A stretch of DNA of 5,552 nt from NCBI GenBank assembly GCA_019117525.1, contig DWZO01000044.1, positions 1-5,552 of the forward strand, written 5' to 3'. The stretch comes from Allocoprobacillus merdigallinarum (GTDB lineage Bacteria > Bacillota_I > Bacilli_A > Erysipelotrichales > Coprobacillaceae). This document shows positions 1 to 5,467 of this stretch, one piece after another. Under the pieces are notes generated by a model. It saw only the letters and a list, made by a program, of their open reading frames with translations, was not told the DNA's origin and ran no database searches. A program made the position numbers and the translations under genes. The first letter of the stretch is position 1. Every line of letters begins with the position of its first letter.

Positions 1-391
1 CTCTAGCATTTTCTTCAGTGTAAGGTGCTTCTCCAACCGATCCATCTATAGCTACAACTGTATATCCTTTCAATGTTTCATAATCATTATTCTGATAATA
101 GTGCTTACATAGCTTTGAATTCATATATGGAGACACCTTATAATCCAGCTTTTCCTGTGCCTGAAATATCGCCTGCTTGGAAACTGACTTTTCCAGTTCA
201 AAAGATGAGTAGTAATGATTGATTTCATTGGCAACTGTGTAACCTTGTCTAGATATGAGAAACTTGAGCAGTCCTGTAAGTCCCAATTTTGAATCTCTTG
301 TAAAATATCTGGGATCTTTTCTAGCAATTTCAAAAATATCAGATTGAGACAAGAGAGTGTCAAAATATTCAAATGTAGAATAGATAGACAT
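1..391 (-). CDS. IS4-family DDE transposase, N-terminal 130 residues (partial)
   Basis: The frame is open from an ATG at 391-389 to the left edge of the window, giving 130 codons. It begins MSIYSTFEYFDTLL. Residues about 25-75 have the layout usual in IS4-type transposase N-termini: a basic FTRDSKL segment, then a hydrophobic helix and an ANEINHYY segment. Residues 111-118 read TVVAIDGS, which holds the first catalytic Asp (D116) of the DDE triad; the remaining catalytic residues would lie beyond the edge. The ATG overlaps the stop of the preceding 66-codon ORF by one base (TAATG). There is no good Shine-Dalgarno sequence of its own, so translation is probably coupled to the upstream ORF. A TGA lies in this frame 7-9 bases before the ATG, which argues against frameshift fusion. 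The family call is firm; the exact IS group is not known. Confidence 0.85.
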   Translation of the reverse strand, partial: MSIYSTFEYFDTLLSQSDIFEIARKDPRYFTRDSKLGLTGLLKFLISRQGYTVANEINHYYSSFELEKSVSKQAIFQAQEKLDYKVSPYMNSKLCKHYYQNNDYETLKGYTVVAIDGSVGEAPYTEENAR

Positions 392-591
392 TATTCTTCA
401 TCATCATACACAAGTCTAGGTTTCTTTTTAGCATACATGGCTTTAAGATAGGGAACTTGTTCTTCAGTAAGAAGGCCAAAACTACGAATAGTACGATGCT
501 TGATTTTATCACCATCGCGATAAGATTCAACAAGAGAACAGAAATAAGTTCCTTTTTTGCCTCTATTATTTTGAACAACCTTCACAAACAT
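391..591 (-). CDS. 66-residue accessory ORF of the IS, like the N-terminus of IS1634-type transposases
   Basis: It starts at ATG 591-589 behind an AAGGGGTGG ribosome binding site. The protein begins MFVKVVQNNRGKKGTYF and continues with LVESYRDGDKIKHRTIRSFG, a basic beta-rich segment that resembles the first 60 or so residues of IS1634-type transposases (MFV-x-V... LVESYR...KHRTI...G). It ends in an acidic DDEE tail. In those transposases, as I recall them, this segment is joined to the catalytic domain; here it ends in TAA and is followed at once by a separate transposase ORF (TAATG). A DNA-binding or accessory role in transposition is inferred from this position and the basic character. It could also be the remnant of a once longer transposase, but the tidy stop-start overlap argues for a maintained two-gene arrangement. 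Confidence 0.7.
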   Translation of the reverse strand: MFVKVVQNNRGKKGTYFCSLVESYRDGDKIKHRTIRSFGLLTEEQVPYLKAMYAKKKPRLVYDDEE

Positions 592-616
592 AAAACCACC
601 CCTTTTCTATACTACA

Positions 617-645
617 ATTATACCATTAAATCAAAGGTATTTCAT
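617..645 (-). promoter_or_regulatory. Probable promoter of the left IS
   Basis: On the minus strand a perfect TATAAT (617-622) lies 17 bases from ATGAAA (640-645), which matches TTGACA at 4 of 6 positions. Transcription would start near 610, giving a leader of about 20 bases that contains the GGGG-type ribosome binding site of the 66-codon ORF. Confidence 0.45.
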
Positions 646-690
646 TAAATATGATATATCACTTCTATAATTACTTATGAATCTTAATAA

Positions 691-723
691 ACAAAAAAAG
701 AAACCTGAATATATCAGATTTCT
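691..723 (-). terminator. Rho-independent terminator of the brxF-like gene
   Basis: Read on the minus strand, AGAAATCTGA (723-714) pairs with TCAGGTTTCT (708-699) in a 10-bp stem with one G-U pair and a TATAT loop. The stem runs directly into a tract of seven T (699-693). It lies 53 bases beyond the stop of the brxF-like gene and before the IS promoter, so it separates the two units. Confidence 0.8.
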
Positions 724-776
724 AATTTATATCTGTTGTTAAATTGACGACATTGAGCAGTAAATTCTGCTTCTTT

Positions 777-1205
777 TTAGCATAAGATATATTTAAAATC
801 GTTATTATCAGTTGAATAAATAAGATCTTCTGAAGTGTCATTACGAAAATGGAAGAGCTGTCCATCTTCAATTTTTCCATTCCATGTTGCAACAACAATA
901 ATATCTTTTGATAATTCTTTAAGGAAAGCTAATAAATCAATTTGACTGTTTTTTGCATAAAGAATTTTTTTATTATCTAACAATAAAACTTTTTGGTGGT
1001 AAGTTGTTAAAAAGTTTTTCATCTCAGGTAGAAGTTTTTCACTTGGTGTATGATAGAAAATCTTATCAAGATCAAGAATAGGAATACCTGTTTCTTCACT
1101 ATATTGACGAATGACTTTTGATTTTCCACTTCCAGGCTGTCCAATGATTAGTAAAAGTTTGTACTCTGCATGACTGATGTCTTCTATTTTTTTATTCAAA
1201 TCCAT
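777..1205 (-). CDS. brxF: BrxF-like P-loop protein of type 3 BREX phage defence, orphan
   Basis: The 142-residue protein has a Walker A motif at 22-29 (GQPGSGKS) after a hydrophobic strand (YKLLLII). A Walker B-like strand follows at 72-78 (KVLLLDN), and a VVATWNG segment lies at 104-110. This order, including a GIPILDLD segment at 40-47 and the LLLDN...L..LS...VVATWNG...G.L spacing, matches what I recall of BrxF, the small P-loop component of type 3 BREX systems, and the length agrees with about 150 residues. BREX systems restrict phage; the molecular role of BrxF is not settled. Type 3 loci usually run brxF-brxC-pglX-brxH-pglZ-brxA. Here brxF is followed by a terminator and an IS, and no other BREX gene is in the window. 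The start has a strong RBS (AAAGGAG, 9 bases from ATG). All ATP-site residues look intact. A different small P-loop ATPase is the main alternative. Confidence 0.7.
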   Translation of the reverse strand: MDLNKKIEDISHAEYKLLLIIGQPGSGKSKVIRQYSEETGIPILDLDKIFYHTPSEKLLPEMKNFLTTYHQKVLLLDNKKILYAKNSQIDLLAFLKELSKDIIVVATWNGKIEDGQLFHFRNDTSEDLIYSTDNNDFKYILC

Positions 1206-1243
1206 TGCTATAATCTCCTTTTCTGTTTTTATTTGTTAAGAAT

Positions 1244-1272
1244 ATTATAGCATTTTCTGTAAGCGTTTTCTA
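1244..1272 (-). promoter_or_regulatory. Probable promoter of the brxF-like gene
   Basis: A perfect TATAAT on the minus strand (1244-1249) lies 17 bases from TAGAAA (1267-1272), a 4-of-6 match to the -35 consensus. Transcription would start about 30 bases upstream of the ATG, leaving room for the AAAGGAG ribosome binding site. Confidence 0.5.
1258..1271 (+). promoter_or_regulatory. Candidate cre (CcpA) site over the brxF-like promoter
   Basis: TGTAAGCGTTTTCT matches the catabolite-responsive consensus TGWAANCGNTNWCA at 13 of 14 positions; only the last base differs. It covers the spacer and most of the -35 box of the brxF-like promoter, a position where bound CcpA would repress. It also lies about 30 bases beyond the stop of the EIIB-ROK gene, but that gene reads toward the site, so the brxF-like gene is the more plausible target. 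Confidence 0.5.
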
Positions 1273-1282
1273 TGTATATCGT

Positions 1283-1298
1283 AAAAAAAGCTTTTTTT
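1283..1298 (-). terminator. Weak A-tract/T-tract palindrome after the EIIB-ROK gene
   Basis: AAAAAAAGCTTTTTTT is a perfect 16-base palindrome 5 bases past the stop of the EIIB-ROK gene, ending in seven T on the minus strand. A usable hairpin would be very weak because only one G-C pair is available, so this is a guess based on position. Confidence 0.3.
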
Positions 1299-1303
1299 AT
1301 CTT

Positions 1304-2716
1304 TTATTTATATTCTTGTAAACATAATATCAATTGACCAATTAAAATATATTCTTGAATATTTTCTATTTTGATGATACGTGGTAGATACTTTTTAGGT
1401 ATATATTGAGCAATCATCTTTTTTAACTCATTAACATCAGGAATAAGAGTGCAAGAAAGAATAATAGCTTCTGGTCCAATCACAGAAGATAAAGCTACAA
1501 TTGTTTTAGATACAAGCTCTAAAGCGCCTTCAGGTGTCTTGGCAAGTGTTTGTGGTGGGGCAGAATAATTGAGTGGTAAGTATTGCACTTCTCCAGCAAT
1601 ATGCGCATGACCTTTAACAAGTTGTCCATTAACAATAATTCCTGCTCCTCCAAAATGATTATTTGGCTGAAATAAGAAAATCAGTGATGAAAATTGTTGT
1701 TGAGAAGCGTAATAACCGACTGCAGCAGTATTGACATCATTATCAATGACAATATGTTGATGGTAGCGCTCCTTGAGTAGCTGATACATGTTAAAATTAT
1801 TTAATCCTATGATACTTGTAGAAGCGACAAAACCATTATTGATAATACCTGGTGTTGAAATGCCAATGATTTGAATACGTGGATATTGTAATAAGATTGT
1901 ATCAATGACATCATAAATGTCTTCCATGCTGATTTTAAATTTAATAATTTCATTGCTGCTGATAATATGATTTTGTTCATCATAGAGATGATAGGCAATG
2001 TGAACACGTAAACTGTTTCTAAATAGAGACAAAACAAGAATCTTTGTATTTTGATGTGGAATGACTTGTAATGGTTTGATAGTTGATTCAGTTTTAGAAT
2101 TATGAGGTAACTTTTGATGTTCTAAGGCATGTCTGACAAGTTGTAAAGTTTTGGCGACATCATATTTGGCAAAAACTTGTGGAGGTACTTTTAAGACAAT
2201 TTTATCTTTTAAGATTTCCTGTACTTTTGCATGCATGAATGAGATTTGTGGAGCTAATAAAATCACATCATATTCATTGCCTGCATTAAATAAATCAGTA
2301 TATCCAATCGCTCTGACCTCATAATGATAATCTAAAATTTGAGCTGCTTCATTGAGCTTAGAAGCAAAATAAGACGTTGTTAAACCACCACTACAACTTA
2401 ATAATATTTTGATTTTTGGTTTATCAACCAATTGTAGAATATTATTCATCATTTCATTAAAAAGTTCAGTAGCATGTTTCATAGTTTTCATTTGAAAATG
2501 AAGATAAAACTCAATATTTTGAGTCATTGTATTGGTAACACTTAATTCAATAATATTTAAGGGATTAAAAATAACTTGACTGAAACTATAATTGGTTTTA
2601 ATATCTATGATATTTTCATTTTTATCATCAAGATAGATTTGACATTGACTTTGATCCTGAATTAAAATCCATTGCTTAAAAAGCATTGTGTGAATATCTC
2701 TTAAAAATTCATCCAT
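1304..2716 (-). CDS. Fusion of unknown N-terminal region, PTS EIIB domain and degenerate ROK domain
   Basis: The 470-residue protein has three parts. Residues 1-95 are not recognised. Residues about 101-198 match lactose/cellobiose-type PTS EIIB: KIKILLSCSGGLTTS places the phospho-acceptor Cys at C108, followed by a YDVILLAPQ strand. Residues about 225-470 resemble ROK sugar kinases/regulators: IGISTPGII (284-292), VIDNDVNTAAVG with the catalytic-type Asp D327, GGAGIIVNGQLVKG (356-369) and IAGEV (373-377). The ROK part is degenerate: the DxGxT phosphate loop near 228-237 lacks its glycine, the Zn-binding CxCGxxGC motif is absent, and the GEIGH histidine is replaced by Y379. Kinase activity is therefore doubtful and a phosphorylation-gated sugar sensor is my inference. 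No DNA-binding helix-turn-helix is evident. RBS AAAGGGGGA precedes ATG 2716-2714. No PTS transport gene is adjacent. Confidence 0.75.
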   Translation of the reverse strand: MDEFLRDIHTMLFKQWILIQDQSQCQIYLDDKNENIIDIKTNYSFSQVIFNPLNIIELSVTNTMTQNIEFYLHFQMKTMKHATELFNEMMNNILQLVDKPKIKILLSCSGGLTTSYFASKLNEAAQILDYHYEVRAIGYTDLFNAGNEYDVILLAPQISFMHAKVQEILKDKIVLKVPPQVFAKYDVAKTLQLVRHALEHQKLPHNSKTESTIKPLQVIPHQNTKILVLSLFRNSLRVHIAYHLYDEQNHIISSNEIIKFKISMEDIYDVIDTILLQYPRIQIIGISTPGIINNGFVASTSIIGLNNFNMYQLLKERYHQHIVIDNDVNTAAVGYYASQQQFSSLIFLFQPNNHFGGAGIIVNGQLVKGHAHIAGEVQYLPLNYSAPPQTLAKTPEGALELVSKTIVALSSVIGPEAIILSCTLIPDVNELKKMIAQYIPKKYLPRIIKIENIQEYILIGQLILCLQEYK

Positions 2717-2737
2717 AAAAAATCCCCCTTTATCTTT

Positions 2738-2743
2738 ATTATA
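2738..2743 (-). promoter_or_regulatory. -10 box of the EIIB-ROK gene
   Basis: A perfect TATAAT on the minus strand lies 21 bases upstream of the ATG. No convincing -35 hexamer is found at 16-18 bases (the nearest are ATGATT/TGATTT-like). Confidence 0.4.
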
Positions 2744-2796
2744 GAGGGAGAAATGGATAAAATCATATATTTTGCTAAAGTAGAAAATAATTTTTT

Positions 2797-2830
2797 AAAA
2801 AAAGTTCTATTTATCAATATTTTTGATAAA
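2797..2830 (-). terminator. Probable terminator of the HAD phosphatase gene
   Basis: TTTATCAA (2810-2817) and TTGATAAA (2823-2830) form a perfect 8-bp stem with a 5-base loop, 6 bases past the stop. On the minus strand it is followed by TAGAAC and then seven T (2803-2797). The stem has only one G-C pair and the T-tract is offset, so it may be inefficient. Confidence 0.5.
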
Positions 2831-2836
2831 AAACTA

Positions 2837-3652
2837 TCATAAATTGAAGAATGAATTGTTTTGTAAATAATAATCAATGACTTCTAAAACACCTTCATCA
2901 TTAAATCCTGGTGCCATCCATTGAAAATCTTTTTTCATTTCTTCTTTTGCATTTGCCATCACATAGCCATATTTGACTGTTGATAACATCTCTCGATCAT
3001 TGTCAGCATCACCAAAAGCCATAACTTCATCAGGCGAAATATGAAACTCTTTCATTAACAATTGAATTGCCATGCCTTTGCTGACAAAACGAGGAATAAT
3101 ATCAATACAGGCATGTCCGCTATCAACAATTCTAATATCTTGACTGGCAATTTGAGTCAAATCATGAATACGTTGAGTTGTATTTTGTTGAGGTAAGTAA
3201 AGCGCAAATTTCACAATAGGTTCTTTAATGAGTGAAAAGTTTTGAACTTTTTTCACATGAGGAAAATAGGGAAGAAACATTTGATAATAATGTTCAGGTA
3301 ATGATTCTAATGTGTAAGATTGATTTTTTGTACATACCCAGCATAAAACATCAGGCATTGTTTGAAGTGTATCAATAATCAGTTGACTGTCCTGAGAGGA
3401 TATATGTGCAAAATAGAGCTCTTTACCTTCACTGATAATGTAACCTCCGTTTTCAGCAATATAAGTTAATTCATTTTGAATATGAGGAAAACAGTTTTGA
3501 AGTTTCTTGTATGGATTACCACTTGCTACCACAAAGCGAATGCCTCTATCTTTTAATATTTGATAAATGTGATCAAAACGTTTTTGATTATAAGATGAAT
3601 TTTCATCTAAAAACGTTCCATCCATATCTACCGCAATCATTTTTATAGCCAT
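2837..3652 (-). CDS. Cof-type HAD-IIB sugar-phosphate phosphatase
   Basis: The 271-residue protein carries all four HAD motifs. Motif I is IAVDMDGTFLD with nucleophile D9 and acid/base D11. Motif II is VVASGN with S44. Motif III is SKGMAI with K192, and motif IV is FGDADNDREM with D215 and D219. The insertion of roughly 120 residues between motifs II and III is the HAD-IIB (Cof/YidA/YwpJ-like) cap, and the length is normal for the family. Such enzymes are cytoplasmic Mg-dependent phosphatases of phosphosugars or related metabolites; the substrate cannot be read from sequence. I chose the ATG at 3652-3650 because AAAGGGG lies 10 bases upstream and motif I begins within 10 residues. A frame extension up to 3790 would add 46 hydrophobic residues, has no RBS and overlaps the diverging gene. 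The gene appears monocistronic. Confidence 0.92.
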   Translation of the reverse strand: MAIKMIAVDMDGTFLDENSSYNQKRFDHIYQILKDRGIRFVVASGNPYKKLQNCFPHIQNELTYIAENGGYIISEGKELYFAHISSQDSQLIIDTLQTMPDVLCWVCTKNQSYTLESLPEHYYQMFLPYFPHVKKVQNFSLIKEPIVKFALYLPQQNTTQRIHDLTQIASQDIRIVDSGHACIDIIPRFVSKGMAIQLLMKEFHISPDEVMAFGDADNDREMLSTVKYGYVMANAKEEMKKDFQWMAPGFNDEGVLEVIDYYLQNNSFFNL

Positions 3653-3683
3653 GAATTTATTCCCCTTTATTTGATATATAAGC

Positions 3684-3689
3684 ATTATA
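3684..3689 (-). promoter_or_regulatory. -10 box of the HAD phosphatase gene
   Basis: TATAAT on the minus strand lies 31 bases upstream of the chosen ATG, which supports that start over the longer reading. The -35 region (about 3707-3713) is AT-only and poor. The rest of this 108-base divergent gap shows no clear promoter for the plus-strand gene. Confidence 0.4.
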
Positions 3690-3760
3690 ACATAAAAAAT
3701 TAAGAAAATATTAATAAATAGACATGAAAAATATGGATAATAAAAAGAGGAGGGATTGAT

Positions 3761-4255
3761 ATGAAAACAGTTATCATAAAACCCCATCATTTTATGGATA
3801 TTTTTAAATTATATGGTACAGGAATTGAAGAATTTGTTCCTGACCAAAAGATGGGACATGATTTTTATGCTATTGCTAATGCTATTATAAAAAATCCTTA
3901 TTTGCTTTGCCAACTGACAATAGAAGGGGATGATATATGTAAATCATGTCATTATTATCAAAAACATCAATGTCAGGATACTCTTTTTCATATTCAAGGT
4001 ATTTCAAAAAAAGGACAATATAATCAATTGTTAGATCAAAGAATTATAGAACTGTATCAGCTTTATAATACCCAATATCAAGTGTTGGAATTATGCCAGA
4101 TATTTTATCGTCATTATGAACTTATAGCGAAGGTATGGAAAGAGGAAGATGATCAGCAAGTGGAGAAACGTCGTGACTTTTTCGTAAAAGGTGTAGAAAA
4201 ATACTTTTTTAAATACAAAGATGATGTCATGACAAAATATTTTGAAGATATATAA
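3761..4255 (+). CDS. DUF1284-like small cysteine/histidine protein, function unknown
   Basis: The 164-residue protein starts behind an excellent AGAGGAGGG site, 6 bases before the ATG. The first 75 residues carry the pattern I associate with DUF1284: KPHHFMDI (7-14) near the start, a GTG/F segment, then GDDICKSC (56-63) with C60 and C63, and C71 eight residues later. H9, H10 and the three Cys could form a metal or Fe-S site; that is inference. The remaining half is helical, charged and rich in Gln, Tyr and Lys (VEKRRDFFVKGVEKYFF), with no transmembrane segment or signal peptide, so it should be cytoplasmic. It is the only complete plus-strand gene here, diverges from the HAD gene and converges on merR. 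The role is unknown and the family call is from memory of its motifs. Confidence 0.65.
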   Translation: MKTVIIKPHHFMDIFKLYGTGIEEFVPDQKMGHDFYAIANAIIKNPYLLCQLTIEGDDICKSCHYYQKHQCQDTLFHIQGISKKGQYNQLLDQRIIELYQLYNTQYQVLELCQIFYRHYELIAKVWKEEDDQQVEKRRDFFVKGVEKYFFKYKDDVMTKYFEDI

Positions 4256-4260
4256 GAGTC

Positions 4261-4289
4261 AAAAAGATGCAATCATGTGCATCTTTTTT
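4261..4289. terminator. Bidirectional terminator shared by the DUF1284-like and merR genes
   Basis: AAAAAGATGCA (4261-4271) and TGCATCTTTTT (4278-4288) form a perfect 11-bp stem with a 6-base loop. It has a T-tract on the plus strand (4284-4289) and the complementary A-tract (4261-4265) serves the minus strand. It begins 5 bases after the plus-strand stop. The merR stop codon lies in the loop, so the right arm encodes the last merR codons. Confidence 0.85.
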
Positions 4290-5301
4290 CTAAATATTCA
4301 TAAATAGATAGATTTTTTTGTAAAAAGAACTGTTTTAAATTCTGTTCATCAATAATTTTAACATGATGATAATCTAATATCTCATAAACAGATTTTCTAT
4401 CCTGCGATGTTTCCTGATATAAGGAACTATTTATTTGAAAATGATTCCCATCTCGCATATGAAATTGATAGATAATATTATAATATGTCACAGGTCCAAA
4501 ACCAATGCCACCAATCTTTTTTTCAACATGGATTTTAACATTGCAAATATCTTTGTATAAATAATGTCTGGCTATTTCATGGGTTGTGTTTTCTAATACT
4601 GCTTTTATACTCTTTGCCTTCATTTTATAGCTGTCAAATATATAGAAATCAACAATTCCAAATTCATAGTATTTTTCATGAAATAATATGAATATGAAAA
4701 TAATTGTCAGGAGGATAACACTCAATAAATATAAACCCCAATGTATATGAGTCATTGTATGAGTATTGATAAAATATAAAAGAAAGCTCATAGTGATCAA
4801 AGTTGTAGAAATAAATATGAATATGATTTCTTTTAGAAATTGAAAAGGGGTTGTTTTTCTTCCTAATGTGACAACAGGGTAGGGCTTTATAAATTCAGAT
4901 GCTTTATGAATAATTGATTTAATTTCATCATGTGAATGAGCAGGCTGATTTTGAAATTCTCCATCTATAATTGCATCTAACAAGGGAATGTTTTTTTGAT
5001 TTAAATGGAAACATTTCTGTTGAACTTCTTCTAGATTTTCAATCTTTGCTTGTAAAAATTTTAAATGTTTATTTAGTATATTTTGAAATTGATCTGGATT
5101 TAGAAGAATTGTTTGAGTCATTTCTAGAGGAATATCTAAATCTCTTAAAAAATGTATTTTTCTTAATATCTGGACATCTTCCTGTGTATAATTTCTATAA
5201 CCATTTTCATCCCTTTTTGGTTTTAAAAAACCTAATTTTTCATAATAACGTATTGTTTGAGAATTGATTTGTAATAATTTTTCGACTTCTTTGATTTTCA
5301 T
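4273..5301 (-). CDS. Membrane-anchored MerR-family transcriptional regulator
   Basis: The 342-residue protein opens with a full MerR winged helix-turn-helix (residues 1-70: MKIKEVEKLL, TIRYYEKLGFLKP, GYRNYTQEDVQILRKIHFLRDL), followed by the usual dimerising helix at about 72-103. Ordinary MerR regulators are 110-280 residues and soluble. This one continues into two strong hydrophobic segments (about 157-178 and 188-208) separated by a short His-rich turn (NTHTMTHIHW). A tail of about 130 residues follows (YYEFGIVDFYIFDSYK... ending IYEYLEKRCT), probably beta-rich. By helix count both ends are cytoplasmic. I prefer the second ATG (5301-5299) because AAAGGACG lies 8 bases upstream; the first ATG (5307) is only 2 bases from it. 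A MerR-type promoter upstream suggests autoregulation. The inducer is unknown. Confidence 0.85.
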   Translation of the reverse strand: MKIKEVEKLLQINSQTIRYYEKLGFLKPKRDENGYRNYTQEDVQILRKIHFLRDLDIPLEMTQTILLNPDQFQNILNKHLKFLQAKIENLEEVQQKCFHLNQKNIPLLDAIIDGEFQNQPAHSHDEIKSIIHKASEFIKPYPVVTLGRKTTPFQFLKEIIFIFISTTLITMSFLLYFINTHTMTHIHWGLYLLSVILLTIIFIFILFHEKYYEFGIVDFYIFDSYKMKAKSIKAVLENTTHEIARHYLYKDICNVKIHVEKKIGGIGFGPVTYYNIIYQFHMRDGNHFQINSSLYQETSQDRKSVYEILDYHHVKIIDEQNLKQFFLQKNLSIYEYLEKRCT

Positions 5302-5345
5302 ATGCATATCGTCCTTTCGTCTTTAAGCGTCTATGATTATATTTG

Positions 5346-5370
5346 AAAAGAGTTATATATGATCTCTTTT
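5346..5370 (-). other. Small hairpin at the 5' end of the merR transcript
   Basis: AAAAGAG and CTCTTTT form a 7-bp stem around an 11-base AT loop. Given the promoter, the transcript would begin within a base or two of the stem, a position where hairpins can protect mRNA from decay. No ribosome binding site is covered. The functional reading is tentative. Confidence 0.3.
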
Positions 5371-5375
5371 ATTAT

Positions 5376-5406
5376 AACATACACCTTTCAATAACTATAA
5401 GGTCAA
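5376..5406 (-). promoter_or_regulatory. MerR-type promoter with 19-bp spacer and palindromic operator
   Basis: On the minus strand TTGACC (5401-5406) and TATGTT (5376-5381) are separated by exactly 19 bases, the overlong spacer characteristic of MerR-activated promoters. The spacer and edge of the -35 contain ACCTT-N11-AAGGT (5383-5403), an inverted repeat of the classic MerR-family operator form. It stands 69 bases upstream of the merR start, so the gene most likely controls itself. An overlapping TATAAT (5371-5376) would need a 24-base spacer and is less likely the working -10. Confidence 0.75.
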
Positions 5407-5467
5407 TATGATTTTATAAAAAAAGGGGCTGTAACGAAATAAATATTCGTAAGGTCACCTAAAAAAG

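Larger units (their letters stand above)
1..650 (-). mobile_element. 5' end of an IS4-type insertion sequence, cut by the left window edge
   Basis: Two minus-strand ORFs, a 66-codon ORF and the start of an IS4-type transposase, share one promoter and form the front of an insertion sequence. The outer boundary lies somewhere between the promoter (about 645) and the terminator of the neighbouring gene (691). I could not identify the terminal inverted repeat because the other end is outside the window, so 650 is only an estimate. The element is transcribed leftward, in the same direction as the brxF-like gene upstream of it. Confidence 0.75.

Noticed and set aside
121..372. 83-residue minus-strand ORF
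   Set aside because: It is an alternative frame of the transposase, whose own frame is open from 391 to the edge and carries the AIDGS motif.
385..440. Programmed -1 frameshift joining the 66-codon ORF to the transposase
   Set aside because: The AAAAAG run is preceded by T, not A, so it is an imperfect slippery site, and a TGA in the transposase frame lies between it and the transposase ATG.
369..648. Other ORFs on both strands over the 66-codon gene
   Set aside because: No RBS, no recognisable motifs, low-complexity composition; they shadow the real minus-strand ORF.
652..661. TGATATATCA-type palindrome as an IS terminal repeat
   Set aside because: It is a short AT-rich palindrome with no visible partner at another IS end, so it cannot be assigned.
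1807..2037. 76-residue minus-strand ORF inside the EIIB-ROK gene
   Set aside because: Frame shadow of a gene with clear domain signatures and a good RBS.
3653..3790. 46-residue hydrophobic N-terminal extension of the HAD protein
   Set aside because: It has no RBS, overlaps the start of the diverging gene and includes the -10 box; the ATG at 3652 has a proper RBS directly before motif I.
4971..5267. 98-residue plus-strand ORF opposite the merR gene
   Set aside because: It lies wholly opposite the MerR DNA-binding region, has no RBS or domain pattern, and is a hydrophobic antisense artefact.
5302..5307. First ATG of the merR gene as the start
   Set aside because: It lies only 2 bases from the AGGACG core of the RBS, while the second ATG two codons later has an 8-base spacing and gives the usual MKIKEV-type MerR start.
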